Source of the DNA: Streptomyces flaveolus
GTDB lineage: Bacteria > Actinomycetota > Actinomycetes > Streptomycetales > Streptomycetaceae
Assembly (NCBI RefSeq): GCF_014648815.1
Contig: NZ_BMRV01000008.1
Location: 62,001 to 126,000 of the forward strand
Direction of reading: 5' to 3'
DNA: 64,000 nt
Shown here: piece by piece, positions 8,476-16,235 of the stretch
Layout of the letters: each line of letters starts with the position of its first letter
Numbering within the stretch: position 1 is the stretch's first letter
Position numbers and translations under genes: made by a program
Notes under the pieces: generated by a model
Databases searched by the model: none
The model's input: the letters and a program-made list of their open reading frames with translations, nothing else
Told to the model about the DNA's origin: nothing

Positions 8476-11400
8476 TCAGCCGGCCCAGACGTCCTCGACG
8501 TAGCGTCCGGACGCGACGAGCTCCGCCAGCCACGCCACGGCCTGCTCGTCGCTCGCGCCGGTCCGCTCGCGGTGGACCGCCATGAACGCCTCCCGTACGG
8601 CGGGGGCCATGCGGCGGCCGTCGCCGCAGACGTAGACGCGTCCGCCGGCCTCCAGGACCGACCACACCTCCTCGCTCTCGCGGGCGATGCGCTCCTGGAC
8701 GAAACGGACGCCGTCCTCGGGCGCGTGCATGAAGGTGGGGCGCATGCTGACGGCGCCGGCCGCCTCCGCCGCCTCGAACTCCTCCCGGTGCAGGAAGTCC
8801 ACGTCGGGGTGGTCGCAGCCGAAGTAGCAGAGCAGGGTGCCGGTCGAGCCCGTGTGGTGGCGGTCCAGGACGGCTCCGCGGAAGGGCGCGAGTCCGGTGC
8901 CCGCGCTGACCAGGATCACCGGTACGGAGGTGTCCTCGGGGAGGCGGAAGGACTCGCTGCACGGCAGGACCCGGGCCTGGATCACGTCGCCCGCGTCCAC
9001 GGTCTGCAGGAAGTGCGAGGCGATGCCCCGGAAGGTGCCCTCGCCCGCCCTGTGGGGCGCTGCGAGCAGCGACACCATCAGGTCGGCCTCGCCGGGCCGG
9101 GCCGCGGCGGACGACGAGATCGAGTAGTGCCGGGGACGCAGGACCGGCAGCAGTTCCAGGAAGCGCTCGAAGGGCAGCTCGCACGCGCGGTAGCGCTCCA
9201 GGAGGTCCAGGACACTGAGCCCCGCGACGCTCACCTGCTCCCGGAAGGTCTCGGGATCGGCGCTGGCGAGGGCGGTGAGCGGCTGCTTCTCGGGCGGGCA
9301 GTCGGTGTGCTCGGCGAGCACGGCGACCTGCTCCTGGGTGGCCGCGTCCTGGAGCTCGACGAAGTCGGTGAGCAGGCGGCGCAGGGTCAGCGGCCGGTCC
9401 ACGGGCAGGGCACCCCGGCTCCGGCGGCGGGCGCGCAGTCGGACGGTGCGGTCCAGGTCGAGGCCGAAGCGGTCGGCGACGCGCTGGACGAGGGCCTCGG
9501 GGTTACTGGGCAGGACGGCCAGGTGGTCGGCGGTGCGATAGGTGACGCCCTCGGGCAGCCGGAGCCGCAGGAACCGCTTGGAGCGGCCCAGTTCGTGGTC
9601 GGTGTCGACGAGTTCGTACGCTTCGAGGACCTCCATCGGCTGGACGCCGTGCCGTTCGGCGAGACCGCCGAGGACCGACTCCGAGGTGTCCTCCAGCTCG
9701 TACAGTCCTTCCCCTTCCGCCTCAGGCGCGGGGCCGACCGCTTCACCGGCGGTCGCCTCGCCGTACTCCTCCAGGAGCGCCTTCCACAGGTCTTCCGTCC
9801 ACTGGTCGACCGCTCCGCCGAAGTCGCCGGAGGCGTCGGCGCTGCCGCGCTCCAGGAGCGGAACGGCGCCGGCGGCGGTCAGACGCTCGTCGATCAGGGT
9901 GGGGATCCGCTGGTACGTGGCGGCCCAGTTGCGGTCGCCGACACCGAGGACGGCGTAGCGCAGCCCGGTGAGCGAGCCGGGGGCGAGGTTCTCCAGGGAG
10001 GCGACGAACTCGGCGGCGTCGTCGGTCGGGCGGCCGTTGTAGGAAGCGGCGACGATGACGACGGGGCCCTTGGAGCCGGCCAACCTCTCCGTGTACTGGT
10101 CGAGGGAGGTGACGGTCGGGGCGAAGCCGTGCTCCTCGCCGTCCGTGCCGAGGTCGCGGGCGATGCCGGCGCAGGTGCCGAGGTTGGAGCCGTGGAGCAG
10201 CGTCAGCGCGGTCCCGCTCGCCCGGCGCGTCACGGCCGCGGCCCGGCCCGCGGCGGCGTCCACCGCCGCGGCGGCGGGCAGGCGCCGTTCGTCGCTGGTG
10301 CGGCGGGCGAGCCTCAGGCTGAACCCGTCGGGCTTGATCGTCAGCGTCGACTTGATCTTCATCTGGTAGTCGGTGTGGTCGATCAGCCGATAGCGGTGCA
10401 CCAGCAGGCCGAGCAGCAGGGTGGCCTCGTGCAGCGCGAACTGGCGCCCGATGCAGGCCCGCTCACCGCTGCCGAACGGCTTGAAGGCGTGGACCGAACG
10501 GGCCGCCTCCCGCTCGGGAGTGAAGCGCTCGGGATCGAACAGCTCGACGTTCTCCCCCCAGGCCGCGTCGCGGTGCAGGGCCGAGGCGATCACCATCAGC
10601 GACTCGCCCTTGCGCACGGGGTACTTGCCGCCGATGACGGTGTCCTCGATCGGCTCGACGGCGTACGCGGGCGCCGTCGGCCACAGTCGAAGGCTCTCGT
10701 TGAGCACCTGGCGGATATAGGTGAGCTTGCCGATGTCGCCGTACTGGGGGTCCGGGGATTCGGTGTCGCCCCACAAGGCGTCCACCTCGGCCTGGGCCCG
10801 GGCGAGGACCTCCGGGTGCTTGGTCAGGTAATAGAGGGCGAAGGAGAGCGCGCTGCTGGTGGTCTCGTGGCCGGCGATCAGGAAGGTGATCACCTGGTGC
10901 CGGATGTTGACGTCGTCCAGCGGCTCGCCGGTGACGGGGTCCTTCGTGTGCAGCATCAGCCCCATCAGGTCGTCCGTGCTGGTGTCGCCGGAGGCGCGAC
11001 GCTCCCTGATCACGTCGTCGACGAGGTCCGTCATCAGGTCGACGTCCGCGCGGAACTGCTCGACCTTCTTCCTCTTGAACAGTTCGGAGCCCGGGATGGA
11101 CTCGCCCTTCTCCTGGGCGAAGACGAGGGCCCGGGCCATCGCCTCGACGAACGGGTGCAGGTCGTCGCGGCGGAAGGACTGGAAGTCGTAGCCGAAGCCG
11201 CACAGGCCGATCGTGTCGAAGGTCAGCCGGGTCATCTCATCGGGCACGTCCACCGTCTGCACCCCGGCCAGCCGGTCCCACTTGCCGATCAGCGACCGGG
11301 CGACCTGGAGCATGGGGGCGTGGTAGCTGCGCATCGAGCCGAGCGAGAACGCGGGCATCAGGATGTCGTGGGCCTTGCGCCAGTTCGGCTCGTGGTTGTA

Positions 11401-11691
11401 GGCGGTGAACAGGCCGTCCCCGGCCAGAGCCCGGACCTCGACCAGGTCGGCGTGCACGTGCTTGCGGAAGCGGGTCTCGTCCGACAGCTCGGTCACGAGG
11501 TCCAGACCGCCGACCATGACGGTGTCCCTCCCGAAGAGCCGCAGCCGGTACACGGGCCCGAATTCCCTGAACTCCTTCAGCAGGTAGGCCAGGAAGTCCG
11601 CGCCCGCCGGAACGTTGAACGCGTGGCCTACGAGGGGCAGCGGGGGGCGCTCGGGGATCGCCCGCGCCGCGCCTACGGACACCTGAGTCAT
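8476..11691 (-). CDS. Self-sufficient cytochrome P450 / NADPH-P450 reductase fusion (CYP102 type)
   Basis: A 1071-residue fusion that hydroxylates substrates, typically fatty acids, using NADPH without separate redox partners. The P450 half has the I-helix AGHETT (273-278), ExxR at 332-335 and the haem loop FGSGERACIG with Cys413. The reductase half begins near residue 500 with the FMN-binding LTLLHGSNLGTC. It continues with the FAD motif RPRHYSISSS and the NADPH site SAGTGLAPFRG, and ends in RYVEDVWAG, very like the RYAKDVWAG end of P450 BM3. The start is the ATG at 11691, with CGAAAGG upstream; the frame extends to 11847 but that part lies over promoter repeats. Divergent from an alcohol dehydrogenase, which might oxidise its hydroxylated product. 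Confidence 0.96.
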   Translation of the reverse strand: MTQVSVGAARAIPERPPLPLVGHAFNVPAGADFLAYLLKEFREFGPVYRLRLFGRDTVMVGGLDLVTELSDETRFRKHVHADLVEVRALAGDGLFTAYNHEPNWRKAHDILMPAFSLGSMRSYHAPMLQVARSLIGKWDRLAGVQTVDVPDEMTRLTFDTIGLCGFGYDFQSFRRDDLHPFVEAMARALVFAQEKGESIPGSELFKRKKVEQFRADVDLMTDLVDDVIRERRASGDTSTDDLMGLMLHTKDPVTGEPLDDVNIRHQVITFLIAGHETTSSALSFALYYLTKHPEVLARAQAEVDALWGDTESPDPQYGDIGKLTYIRQVLNESLRLWPTAPAYAVEPIEDTVIGGKYPVRKGESLMVIASALHRDAAWGENVELFDPERFTPEREAARSVHAFKPFGSGERACIGRQFALHEATLLLGLLVHRYRLIDHTDYQMKIKSTLTIKPDGFSLRLARRTSDERRLPAAAAVDAAAGRAAAVTRRASGTALTLLHGSNLGTCAGIARDLGTDGEEHGFAPTVTSLDQYTERLAGSKGPVVIVAASYNGRPTDDAAEFVASLENLAPGSLTGLRYAVLGVGDRNWAATYQRIPTLIDERLTAAGAVPLLERGSADASGDFGGAVDQWTEDLWKALLEEYGEATAGEAVGPAPEAEGEGLYELEDTSESVLGGLAERHGVQPMEVLEAYELVDTDHELGRSKRFLRLRLPEGVTYRTADHLAVLPSNPEALVQRVADRFGLDLDRTVRLRARRRSRGALPVDRPLTLRRLLTDFVELQDAATQEQVAVLAEHTDCPPEKQPLTALASADPETFREQVSVAGLSVLDLLERYRACELPFERFLELLPVLRPRHYSISSSAAARPGEADLMVSLLAAPHRAGEGTFRGIASHFLQTVDAGDVIQARVLPCSESFRLPEDTSVPVILVSAGTGLAPFRGAVLDRHHTGSTGTLLCYFGCDHPDVDFLHREEFEAAEAAGAVSMRPTFMHAPEDGVRFVQERIARESEEVWSVLEAGGRVYVCGDGRRMAPAVREAFMAVHRERTGASDEQAVAWLAELVASGRYVEDVWAG

Positions 11692-11738
11692 GAGCGTGCC
11701 TTTCGTTGCACTCCAGCAGTCACCAGCCAACATACATA

Positions 11739-11749
11739 CGACTTTGTCG
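11739..11749. promoter_or_regulatory. Candidate TetR half-operator in the P450 promoter
   Basis: CGACTTTGTCG is a short palindrome (CGAC-TTT-GTCG) about 48 bases upstream of the P450 start. It matches the core CGACTAAGTCG of the palindrome over the TetR promoter at 7754-7764 except for the central bases. It overlaps the region where the P450 -35/-10 should lie (minus-strand TATGTT is just downstream). Chance similarity cannot be excluded. Confidence 0.4.
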
Positions 11750-11763
11750 AGTGAACATGTCGC

Positions 11764-11789
11764 ATGACTGTATTGAATGACACAGTCAT
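11764..11789. promoter_or_regulatory. Inverted repeat in P450/alcohol dehydrogenase intergenic region
   Basis: ATGACTGT (11764-11771) and ACAGTCAT (11782-11789) are perfect 8-bp arms with a 10-base spacer. The arrangement suits a dimeric repressor. It lies between the two divergent promoters. Confidence 0.45.
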
Positions 11790-11833
11790 GGTGCGGAACT
11801 CGGAAGGCCCCGCGCACGTCCGGCGGGAGCGGC

Positions 11834-11890
11834 TTGACAGATGACATCGTCAGTAGACACGGTTAAACGACATGGTCAGTCGACCATGTC
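11834..11890 (+). promoter_or_regulatory. Alcohol dehydrogenase promoter region with operator-like repeats
   Basis: A consensus -35 TTGACA is at 11834-11839; I could not fix a clear -10. Downstream is a perfect 9-bp inverted repeat, GACATGGTC (11869-11877) and GACCATGTC (11882-11890) with a 4-base spacer. Its left part also recurs as a direct repeat, GACATCGTCAGT at 11843 and GACATGGTCAGT at 11869. The position just after the promoter suggests repression. No cognate regulator is identified beyond the nearby TetR gene. Confidence 0.5.
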
Positions 11891-11943
11891 AAGCGCCTGA
11901 GCTAGGCGCGCGCTTCTTCCACCGAGCACATCGAGGTTTCCGC

Positions 11944-13005
11944 ATGAACACCATGCTGGCCGGGCGGCTGCGCCTGGACACCCGCACCTTCGCCGTCGAA
12001 GAGGTTCCGATCCCGGTTCCAGGCCCGGGTGAAGTCCTCGTGGAGGTGCGGGCCGCCGGCGTCTGCCTGTCCGACATCCATCTGATCGACGGCAGCCTGA
12101 GCCCCTTCTTCCCCACCGACGCCGTCACGAAGGCGGGCGCCGTCACCCTCGGCCACGAGGTCGCCGGAGTCGTCCACACCCTCGGCCAGGACGTGAAGGG
12201 CGACTGGACGCCCGGACAGCGCGTGGTCCTCCAGGCCGGCGAGGCATGCGGCGACTGCCCCGGCTGCCTGCGACGGATGATGTGCCACCGCCCGCTCACC
12301 CGCGGCCTCGACTACGACGGCGGCTGGGCGCAGTACACGATCGCCCGCGAGCACACGCTGCTGCCCATCCCGGACGGCCTGCCCTTCGACCAGGCCGCGA
12401 TCATCCCCGACGCGGTCTCCACCCCGTACGCCGCGATCGTGGGCACCGGCGCGGTCCGCCCCGCCCAGTCGGTCGGCATCTGGGGCGCGGGTGGCCTCGG
12501 CGCCCACGCCGTGCGGCTCGCCCGGATGGTCGGCGCGGCCCCGATCCTCGCGATCGACCCGCTGCCCTCGGCCCGCGAGCGGGCCCTCCTCTTCGGCGCG
12601 GACGTCGCCCTCGACCCCCTCGCCCCGGACTTCGCGGAGGCGGTGCGGGAGGCGACGGCCGGGCGCGGCCTCGATGTCGCGTTCGACTTCGCCGGCGTGG
12701 GCTCCGCCCGTGCCCAGGCCGCGTCGGTCCTGGGTCCCTTCGGTTCGCTCGTCCTCGCCGGACTCACCCCGGAGCCGGTCGCGATCGCCGACAGCATCGG
12801 CTTCTGCTTCAACGTCAACCAGGTCCGCGGACACTACGGCTCCGAGCCGGAGCACGTGGAACAGCTCGTCGGACTGGCCGCCGCCGGACGGATCGACCTC
12901 GGTCCCTCCGTCAGCGCCCACGTCCCGCTGGCGGAAGCCGCGGACGCCGTCGCCCGCCTGGAGAAGAAGATCGGGGACCCGATCCGCCTCGTGCTCACCC
13001 CCTGA
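11944..13005 (+). CDS. Zinc-binding alcohol dehydrogenase (MDR family)
   Basis: A 353-residue medium-chain dehydrogenase/reductase. The catalytic zinc site is suggested by AAGVCLSDIH and GHEVAG. The structural zinc cysteines appear in GEACGDCPGCLRRMMC, and the Rossmann motif is GIWGAGGLGAHAVRLA. The ATG at 11944 has GAGG about 7 bases upstream. It would oxidise a primary or secondary alcohol with NAD(P)+ in the cytoplasm. It is divergent from the CYP102-type P450 and shares a repeat-rich 252-bp control region, so a hydroxylation-then-oxidation route is plausible. The substrate is unknown. Confidence 0.92.
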   Translation: MNTMLAGRLRLDTRTFAVEEVPIPVPGPGEVLVEVRAAGVCLSDIHLIDGSLSPFFPTDAVTKAGAVTLGHEVAGVVHTLGQDVKGDWTPGQRVVLQAGEACGDCPGCLRRMMCHRPLTRGLDYDGGWAQYTIAREHTLLPIPDGLPFDQAAIIPDAVSTPYAAIVGTGAVRPAQSVGIWGAGGLGAHAVRLARMVGAAPILAIDPLPSARERALLFGADVALDPLAPDFAEAVREATAGRGLDVAFDFAGVGSARAQAASVLGPFGSLVLAGLTPEPVAIADSIGFCFNVNQVRGHYGSEPEHVEQLVGLAAAGRIDLGPSVSAHVPLAEAADAVARLEKKIGDPIRLVLTP

Positions 13006-13011
13006 GCGGCG

Positions 13012-13062
13012 GGGGCGGTGGCGGGTTCGCTCCGCACGCGCGGACGAACCGGTCACCGCCCC
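13012..13062. terminator. Probable terminator after alcohol dehydrogenase
   Basis: Nested inverted repeats lie right after the stop codon. The outer arms are GGGGCGGTG (13012-13020) and CACCGCCCC (13054-13062), with inner arms GGTTCG and CGAACC. No T-run follows. It also sits at the 3' end of the leftward DUF1345 remnant. Confidence 0.55.
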
Positions 13063-13079
13063 ACCATCGCCCGAGGACC

Positions 13080-13275
13080 GACGGCACCTGTCAGACGCCC
13101 TGCCCACTGTCCAGGCTGCGACCATGCCGGCCACGATCACCGTGTTGAAGACGAACGCGATCGTCGCGTTGGCCGCCACCGTCCGGCGCATCTCCCTCGA
13201 CAGCACCGTGACGTCCGTCGTACCGAACGTCGTCATGACCGAAAGGGCGAAGTACACGTAGTCGACGGTGCAGCA
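13080..13275 (-). pseudogene. Remnant of a DUF1345 membrane protein (C-terminal end only)
   Basis: The minus strand encodes VDYVYFALSVMTTFGTTDV, then SREMRRTVAANATIAFVFNT and VIVAGMVAAWTVG. This matches my knowledge of the last two helices of DUF1345 proteins (a yFsf-igmtfq-sDv pattern, then an FNT helix). Immediately upstream in the same frame there is a stop (TGA near 13300), and no plausible start or N-terminal domain is present. The rest of the gene, normally over 200 residues, is missing. It therefore looks like a relic left by deletion. The remainder of 13006-13400 holds nothing else I can support except the terminator. Confidence 0.6.
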
Positions 13276-13400
13276 GGAGCCTGAGGGGCATGGGGCGGGT
13301 CACTGCCCAGAAGGGGCCGCGTCCATGAACGCCGGTCCTGCCGGCCCGAAGCCGACCGGGTACAGTGCGCGAGACGGCAGCCCGGTCGGGGAGGGGAAGC

Positions 13401-14621
13401 GTGACCGACACCAGCAGCACTCGGCCCGCCGAGGGTGGAGCGCAAGCCCCGCGGCCGAGCCGACTGCACCGCCTGATGCGCTACATCCCCCTGATCGCCC
13501 CCGTCCTGCTGTGGGCTGTCCCCTGCTGGGTGCTCCTGCACACAGGCCAGCACTGGCCGCTGCCCGTCACGCTGGCCGGCACCGCGCTGTTCGCCCTCGG
13601 CCTGGTCGGTATGCCACTCGCGATGGTGCGCGGTCACGGCCGGCGCCAGCAGGACCGGGCGGCGATCGTCGGTGACACCCTGCTGGGCACCAGCTGGGTA
13701 CTGTTCACCTGGTCCGTTCTGCTCGGCGTCTTCCTGCGGCTCGTCCTGGCCGTGACCGGCGTCGGCGAGAGCCAGGACCGGGCCAGGATCGTCACCTGGG
13801 CCGTCCTCGGCGTGACCGTTGTGCTGCTCATCTGGGGGTACGGCGAGGCCCGCCGGGTGCCACGCGTGCGTCGGCTCGACGTGCGACTTCCGCGGCTGGG
13901 GGCCGGGTTGGACGGCCTGCGGGTCGTTCTTGTCACCGACACCCACTACGGGCCGATCGATCGCGCCCGCTGGTCGGCACGCGTGTGCGAGAGCGTGAAC
14001 ACCCTCGACGCCGACCTCGTGTGCCACACCGGGGACATCGCGGACGGCACGGCCGAACGCCGCCGCGCCCAGGCCGCCCCGCTCGGTACCGTGCGGGCCA
14101 CCCATGCCCGGGTCTACGTCACCGGCAACCACGAGTACTACAGCGAGGCCCAGGGCTGGGTGGACCTGATGGACGAGCTGGGCTGGGAGCCGCTGCGCAA
14201 CCGCCACCTGCTGCTCGAACGCGGAGGCGACACCCTCGTGGTCGCCGGCGTGGACGACGTCACCGCCGAGTCCTCCGGTCTGACAGGCCACCGGGCCCAC
14301 CTTGCCGGAGCCCTGGACGGCGCCGACCCGGACCTGCCCGTCCTGCTCCTGGCACACCAGCCCAAGTTCGTCGACCGGGCGGCAGCCGCCGGCATCGACC
14401 TCCAGCTGTCGGGCCACACCCACGGCGGCCAGATCTGGCCCTTCCACCATCTGGTCCGCCTCGACCAGCCCGCCCTCGCCGGCCTCAGCCGCCACGGCAC
14501 CCGCACCCTCCTCTACACCAGCCGCGGCACCGGCTTCTGGGGCCCGCCGTTCCGCGTCTTCGCGCCCAGCGAGATCACCCTGCTCGTGCTCCGCAGCCCG
14601 CACCTGCCCAGCTCGCCGTAG
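13401..14621 (+). CDS. Membrane-anchored calcineurin-like metallophosphoesterase
   Basis: A 406-residue protein. The first 140 residues carry four or five membrane helices (YIPLIAPVLLWAVPCWVLL to VLGVTVVLLIWGYG). A metallophosphoesterase domain follows, with all the metal-binding blocks: LVTDTHYGP, CHTGDIADG, GNHEYY and LSGHTHGGQIWPF. It belongs to the YkuE/YaeI-like group that acts at the membrane, often on lipid-linked phosphoesters. The GTG at 13401 follows GGAGGGGAAGC directly; the frame extends upstream to 13365 without a site. Its substrate is not evident. Confidence 0.92.
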   Translation: MTDTSSTRPAEGGAQAPRPSRLHRLMRYIPLIAPVLLWAVPCWVLLHTGQHWPLPVTLAGTALFALGLVGMPLAMVRGHGRRQQDRAAIVGDTLLGTSWVLFTWSVLLGVFLRLVLAVTGVGESQDRARIVTWAVLGVTVVLLIWGYGEARRVPRVRRLDVRLPRLGAGLDGLRVVLVTDTHYGPIDRARWSARVCESVNTLDADLVCHTGDIADGTAERRRAQAAPLGTVRATHARVYVTGNHEYYSEAQGWVDLMDELGWEPLRNRHLLLERGGDTLVVAGVDDVTAESSGLTGHRAHLAGALDGADPDLPVLLLAHQPKFVDRAAAAGIDLQLSGHTHGGQIWPFHHLVRLDQPALAGLSRHGTRTLLYTSRGTGFWGPPFRVFAPSEITLLVLRSPHLPSSP

Positions 14622-14729
14622 CACTGTGCGCCTATCGCGCTCTCGCGACACGCGCCCGAAGCCGGCTTGCTCGCTCTCCCGGCAGTTCACTGGTTCGGGA
14701 AGCTCGTGCACGCGCCCCGTGACGTGAGC

Positions 14730-14937
14730 TCAGCTCGGAGCGGTCGCCACGATGTCAGGCGCGAGGTCCAGGAGCAGGAGGGCCGCCGCCACGTGGGTCG
14801 GGTTGTCCTCCTTGACGGCCTAGAGCTCGTTGGCGCGTGAGACCCGCCGTTCGACGGTGTTGCGGTGCGCGTAGAAGTTGGCGGCTGCCCGGGTGGTGTC
14901 GAAGCCGCACCGTTCCACCGTGCGGTCAGGCATCGTC
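14730..14937 (-). pseudogene. Remnant of a PucR-family regulator (C-terminal HTH) with an amber stop
   Basis: The minus strand reads CGFDTTRAAANFYAHRNTVE and continues RRVSRANEL, then a TAG (14822-14820), then AVKEDNPTHVAAALLLLDLA. This is the C-terminal helix-turn-helix of PucR/CdaR regulators (a TA-lfvHrNTvrYRL pattern followed by an alpha-helical tail), interrupted by one nonsense codon. The N-terminal domains are absent, and the remnant abuts the 3' end of the alpha-amylase inhibitor gene. It is too short and interrupted to be called as an ordinary gene. This accounts for most of the 14622-14925 gap. Confidence 0.65.
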
Positions 14938-15255
14938 GGCTTGGTCACACAGGACGATGCCCTCGACCGTGTTCCCGGTGGTTCCGTACCCCGGGAAGGT
15001 GAACCGGTTTCCCGGGGCCACCTCCTGACAGGGGACGTCCGTTCCGTCGCCGTACAGGACCTTCGCCCTGTGGGCGGTGGAGCAGTCGTTCATCACGAAC
15101 GTGTAGCGCCACCCAGGGCTGTACGTCAGGCACGCGGGCACGGGGGTCTGGGTTCCCGCACTCTCCTGAGGTTCGGCGTGGGCCGCCGTGGAGGGTGCGG
15201 CTACGGTCAGAACCACCGAGCAAGCCAAGAAAGTTGAACGCACAAACCGCTTCAT
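14926..15255 (-). CDS. Secreted alpha-amylase inhibitor, tendamistat family
   Basis: A 109-residue exported protein. A Sec signal peptide (about 1-27, ending AHA) precedes a small all-beta domain. The mature part has four cysteines at 42, 58, 76 and 103. These spacings are close to the two disulfides of tendamistat (16 and 28 residues apart there, 16 and 27 here). The inhibitory triplet Trp-Arg-Tyr is at 49-51 (PGWRY), followed by KVLYGDG and EVAPGNRF as in the family. Such proteins inhibit animal and insect alpha-amylases tightly. The ATG at 15255 has AAGGGGAG 7 bases upstream; an upstream GTG (15273) would overlap that site and is rejected. Confidence 0.85.
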   Translation of the reverse strand: MKRFVRSTFLACSVVLTVAAPSTAAHAEPQESAGTQTPVPACLTYSPGWRYTFVMNDCSTAHRAKVLYGDGTDVPCQEVAPGNRFTFPGYGTTGNTVEGIVLCDQADDA

Positions 15256-15273
15256 CAGAGTGCTCCCCTTCAC

Positions 15274-15591
15274 TTACTGAACGAACACCCTCAGAGTACG
15301 GAGGCCGACCCGAGTCGGGAAAAAGGTTGCGGCAAGTTCCAGCAACTCGCGGCATCGGTTTTCCATGCCTCTCGTGAGACACAGTTTCCGATGAACGAGC
15401 ATGTCAAAGAGCCGAGTTGATTTCACACCCCGGGGCGTCGGGACACATCTGGACGGATGAACCTGCGGATGCAGTGAGGCTACCGTCGGATGAAGCGGCA
15501 CGTCCCACTCCTGCCACCAGGCCGCACTGCCGTCGATGAATGAACGCATGGCCGTGACCAGTGAGGCAGTCGCGACGAGACCGAAAGTCAT
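15274..15591 (-). CDS. Doubtful small open frame upstream of the amylase inhibitor
   Basis: A 105-codon frame beginning MTFGLVATASLVTAMRSFID with a good GGAGG site 5 bases before its ATG. I do not recognise the product. The 3' half is less GC-rich than its neighbours (15300-15440) and lies where the promoter and leader of the inhibitor gene should be. Real coding to the end is therefore unlikely; it may be a decayed gene. The rest of the 15256-15744 gap contains nothing else I can support. Confidence 0.2.
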   Translation of the reverse strand: MTFGLVATASLVTAMRSFIDGSAAWWQEWDVPLHPTVASLHPQVHPSRCVPTPRGVKSTRLFDMLVHRKLCLTRGMENRCRELLELAATFFPTRVGLRTLRVFVQ

Positions 15592-15744
15592 CGCCCCCTC
15601 CCGTTCCCCGGTCCGCTCCGGCGGTCTGCACCGGGTGCAGCCGGCAGGTCCCTGGTAGTGCAGGAGGCGGGCCTTCTGCTCGGGGGCGGTGCCGTCCTCC
15701 TTCGAGGAGTTGGGTCGGCGTACGGGCGCCGGCCGCCGGCCCGC

Positions 15745-16203
15745 TCAGGGATAGAAGTGGGTCAGTGACTCCGCGACACAGGCCGGTTTCCGTGACCCCT
15801 CCAGTTCGAAGGTGAAGGCCCGCGTCATCTGCACCCCGCCCCGGGCGACCTCCTTCACCTCACCGACCGAGGCGTGCAGCCGGACGCGGCTGCCGACGGG
15901 GACGGGTGCCGGATACCTGACCCGGTTGACCCCGTAGTTGAGTGCGCGCCCCACCCCGGTCACCTGGAGCAGCTCGCCGAACATGGGGATGCCCCAGCTC
16001 AGGACCATGTAACCGTGTGCGATGGTGCGCCCGTACGGGCCGTCCGAGGCGCGCGCCACGTCGGTGTGGATCCACTGGTGGTCCCCGGAGACGTAGGCGT
16101 AGGCGTCGATGAGTTCCTGGGTGACCTCTTTCCAGTCCGAGTGCCCGAGGTCGCGTCCGCCGAGGGCGAGGATCTCCGGGATGCCGTGCACGATCAGGGG
16201 CAT
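15745..16203 (-). CDS. MaoC-like (R)-specific enoyl-CoA hydratase
   Basis: A 152-residue single hot-dog domain. The hydratase-2 motif is present: YAYVSGDHQWIH supplies the catalytic Asp and His, followed by GPYGRTIAHGYMVLS. It hydrates a trans-2-enoyl-CoA to the 3-hydroxyacyl-CoA. The ATG at 16203 has CGGAG about 9 bases upstream; the frame is open far beyond it but there overlaps the transporter gene. It is followed upstream by a transporter and a thiolase on the same strand, and faces an operon with CoA-transferase and 3-hydroxyacyl-CoA dehydrogenase. It is likely one step of a shared beta-oxidation-like route. Confidence 0.92.
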   Translation of the reverse strand: MPLIVHGIPEILALGGRDLGHSDWKEVTQELIDAYAYVSGDHQWIHTDVARASDGPYGRTIAHGYMVLSWGIPMFGELLQVTGVGRALNYGVNRVRYPAPVPVGSRVRLHASVGEVKEVARGGVQMTRAFTFELEGSRKPACVAESLTHFYP

Positions 16204-16235
16204 GGGCGGTACTCCGTTCTGCGAGTGGGGGACGG

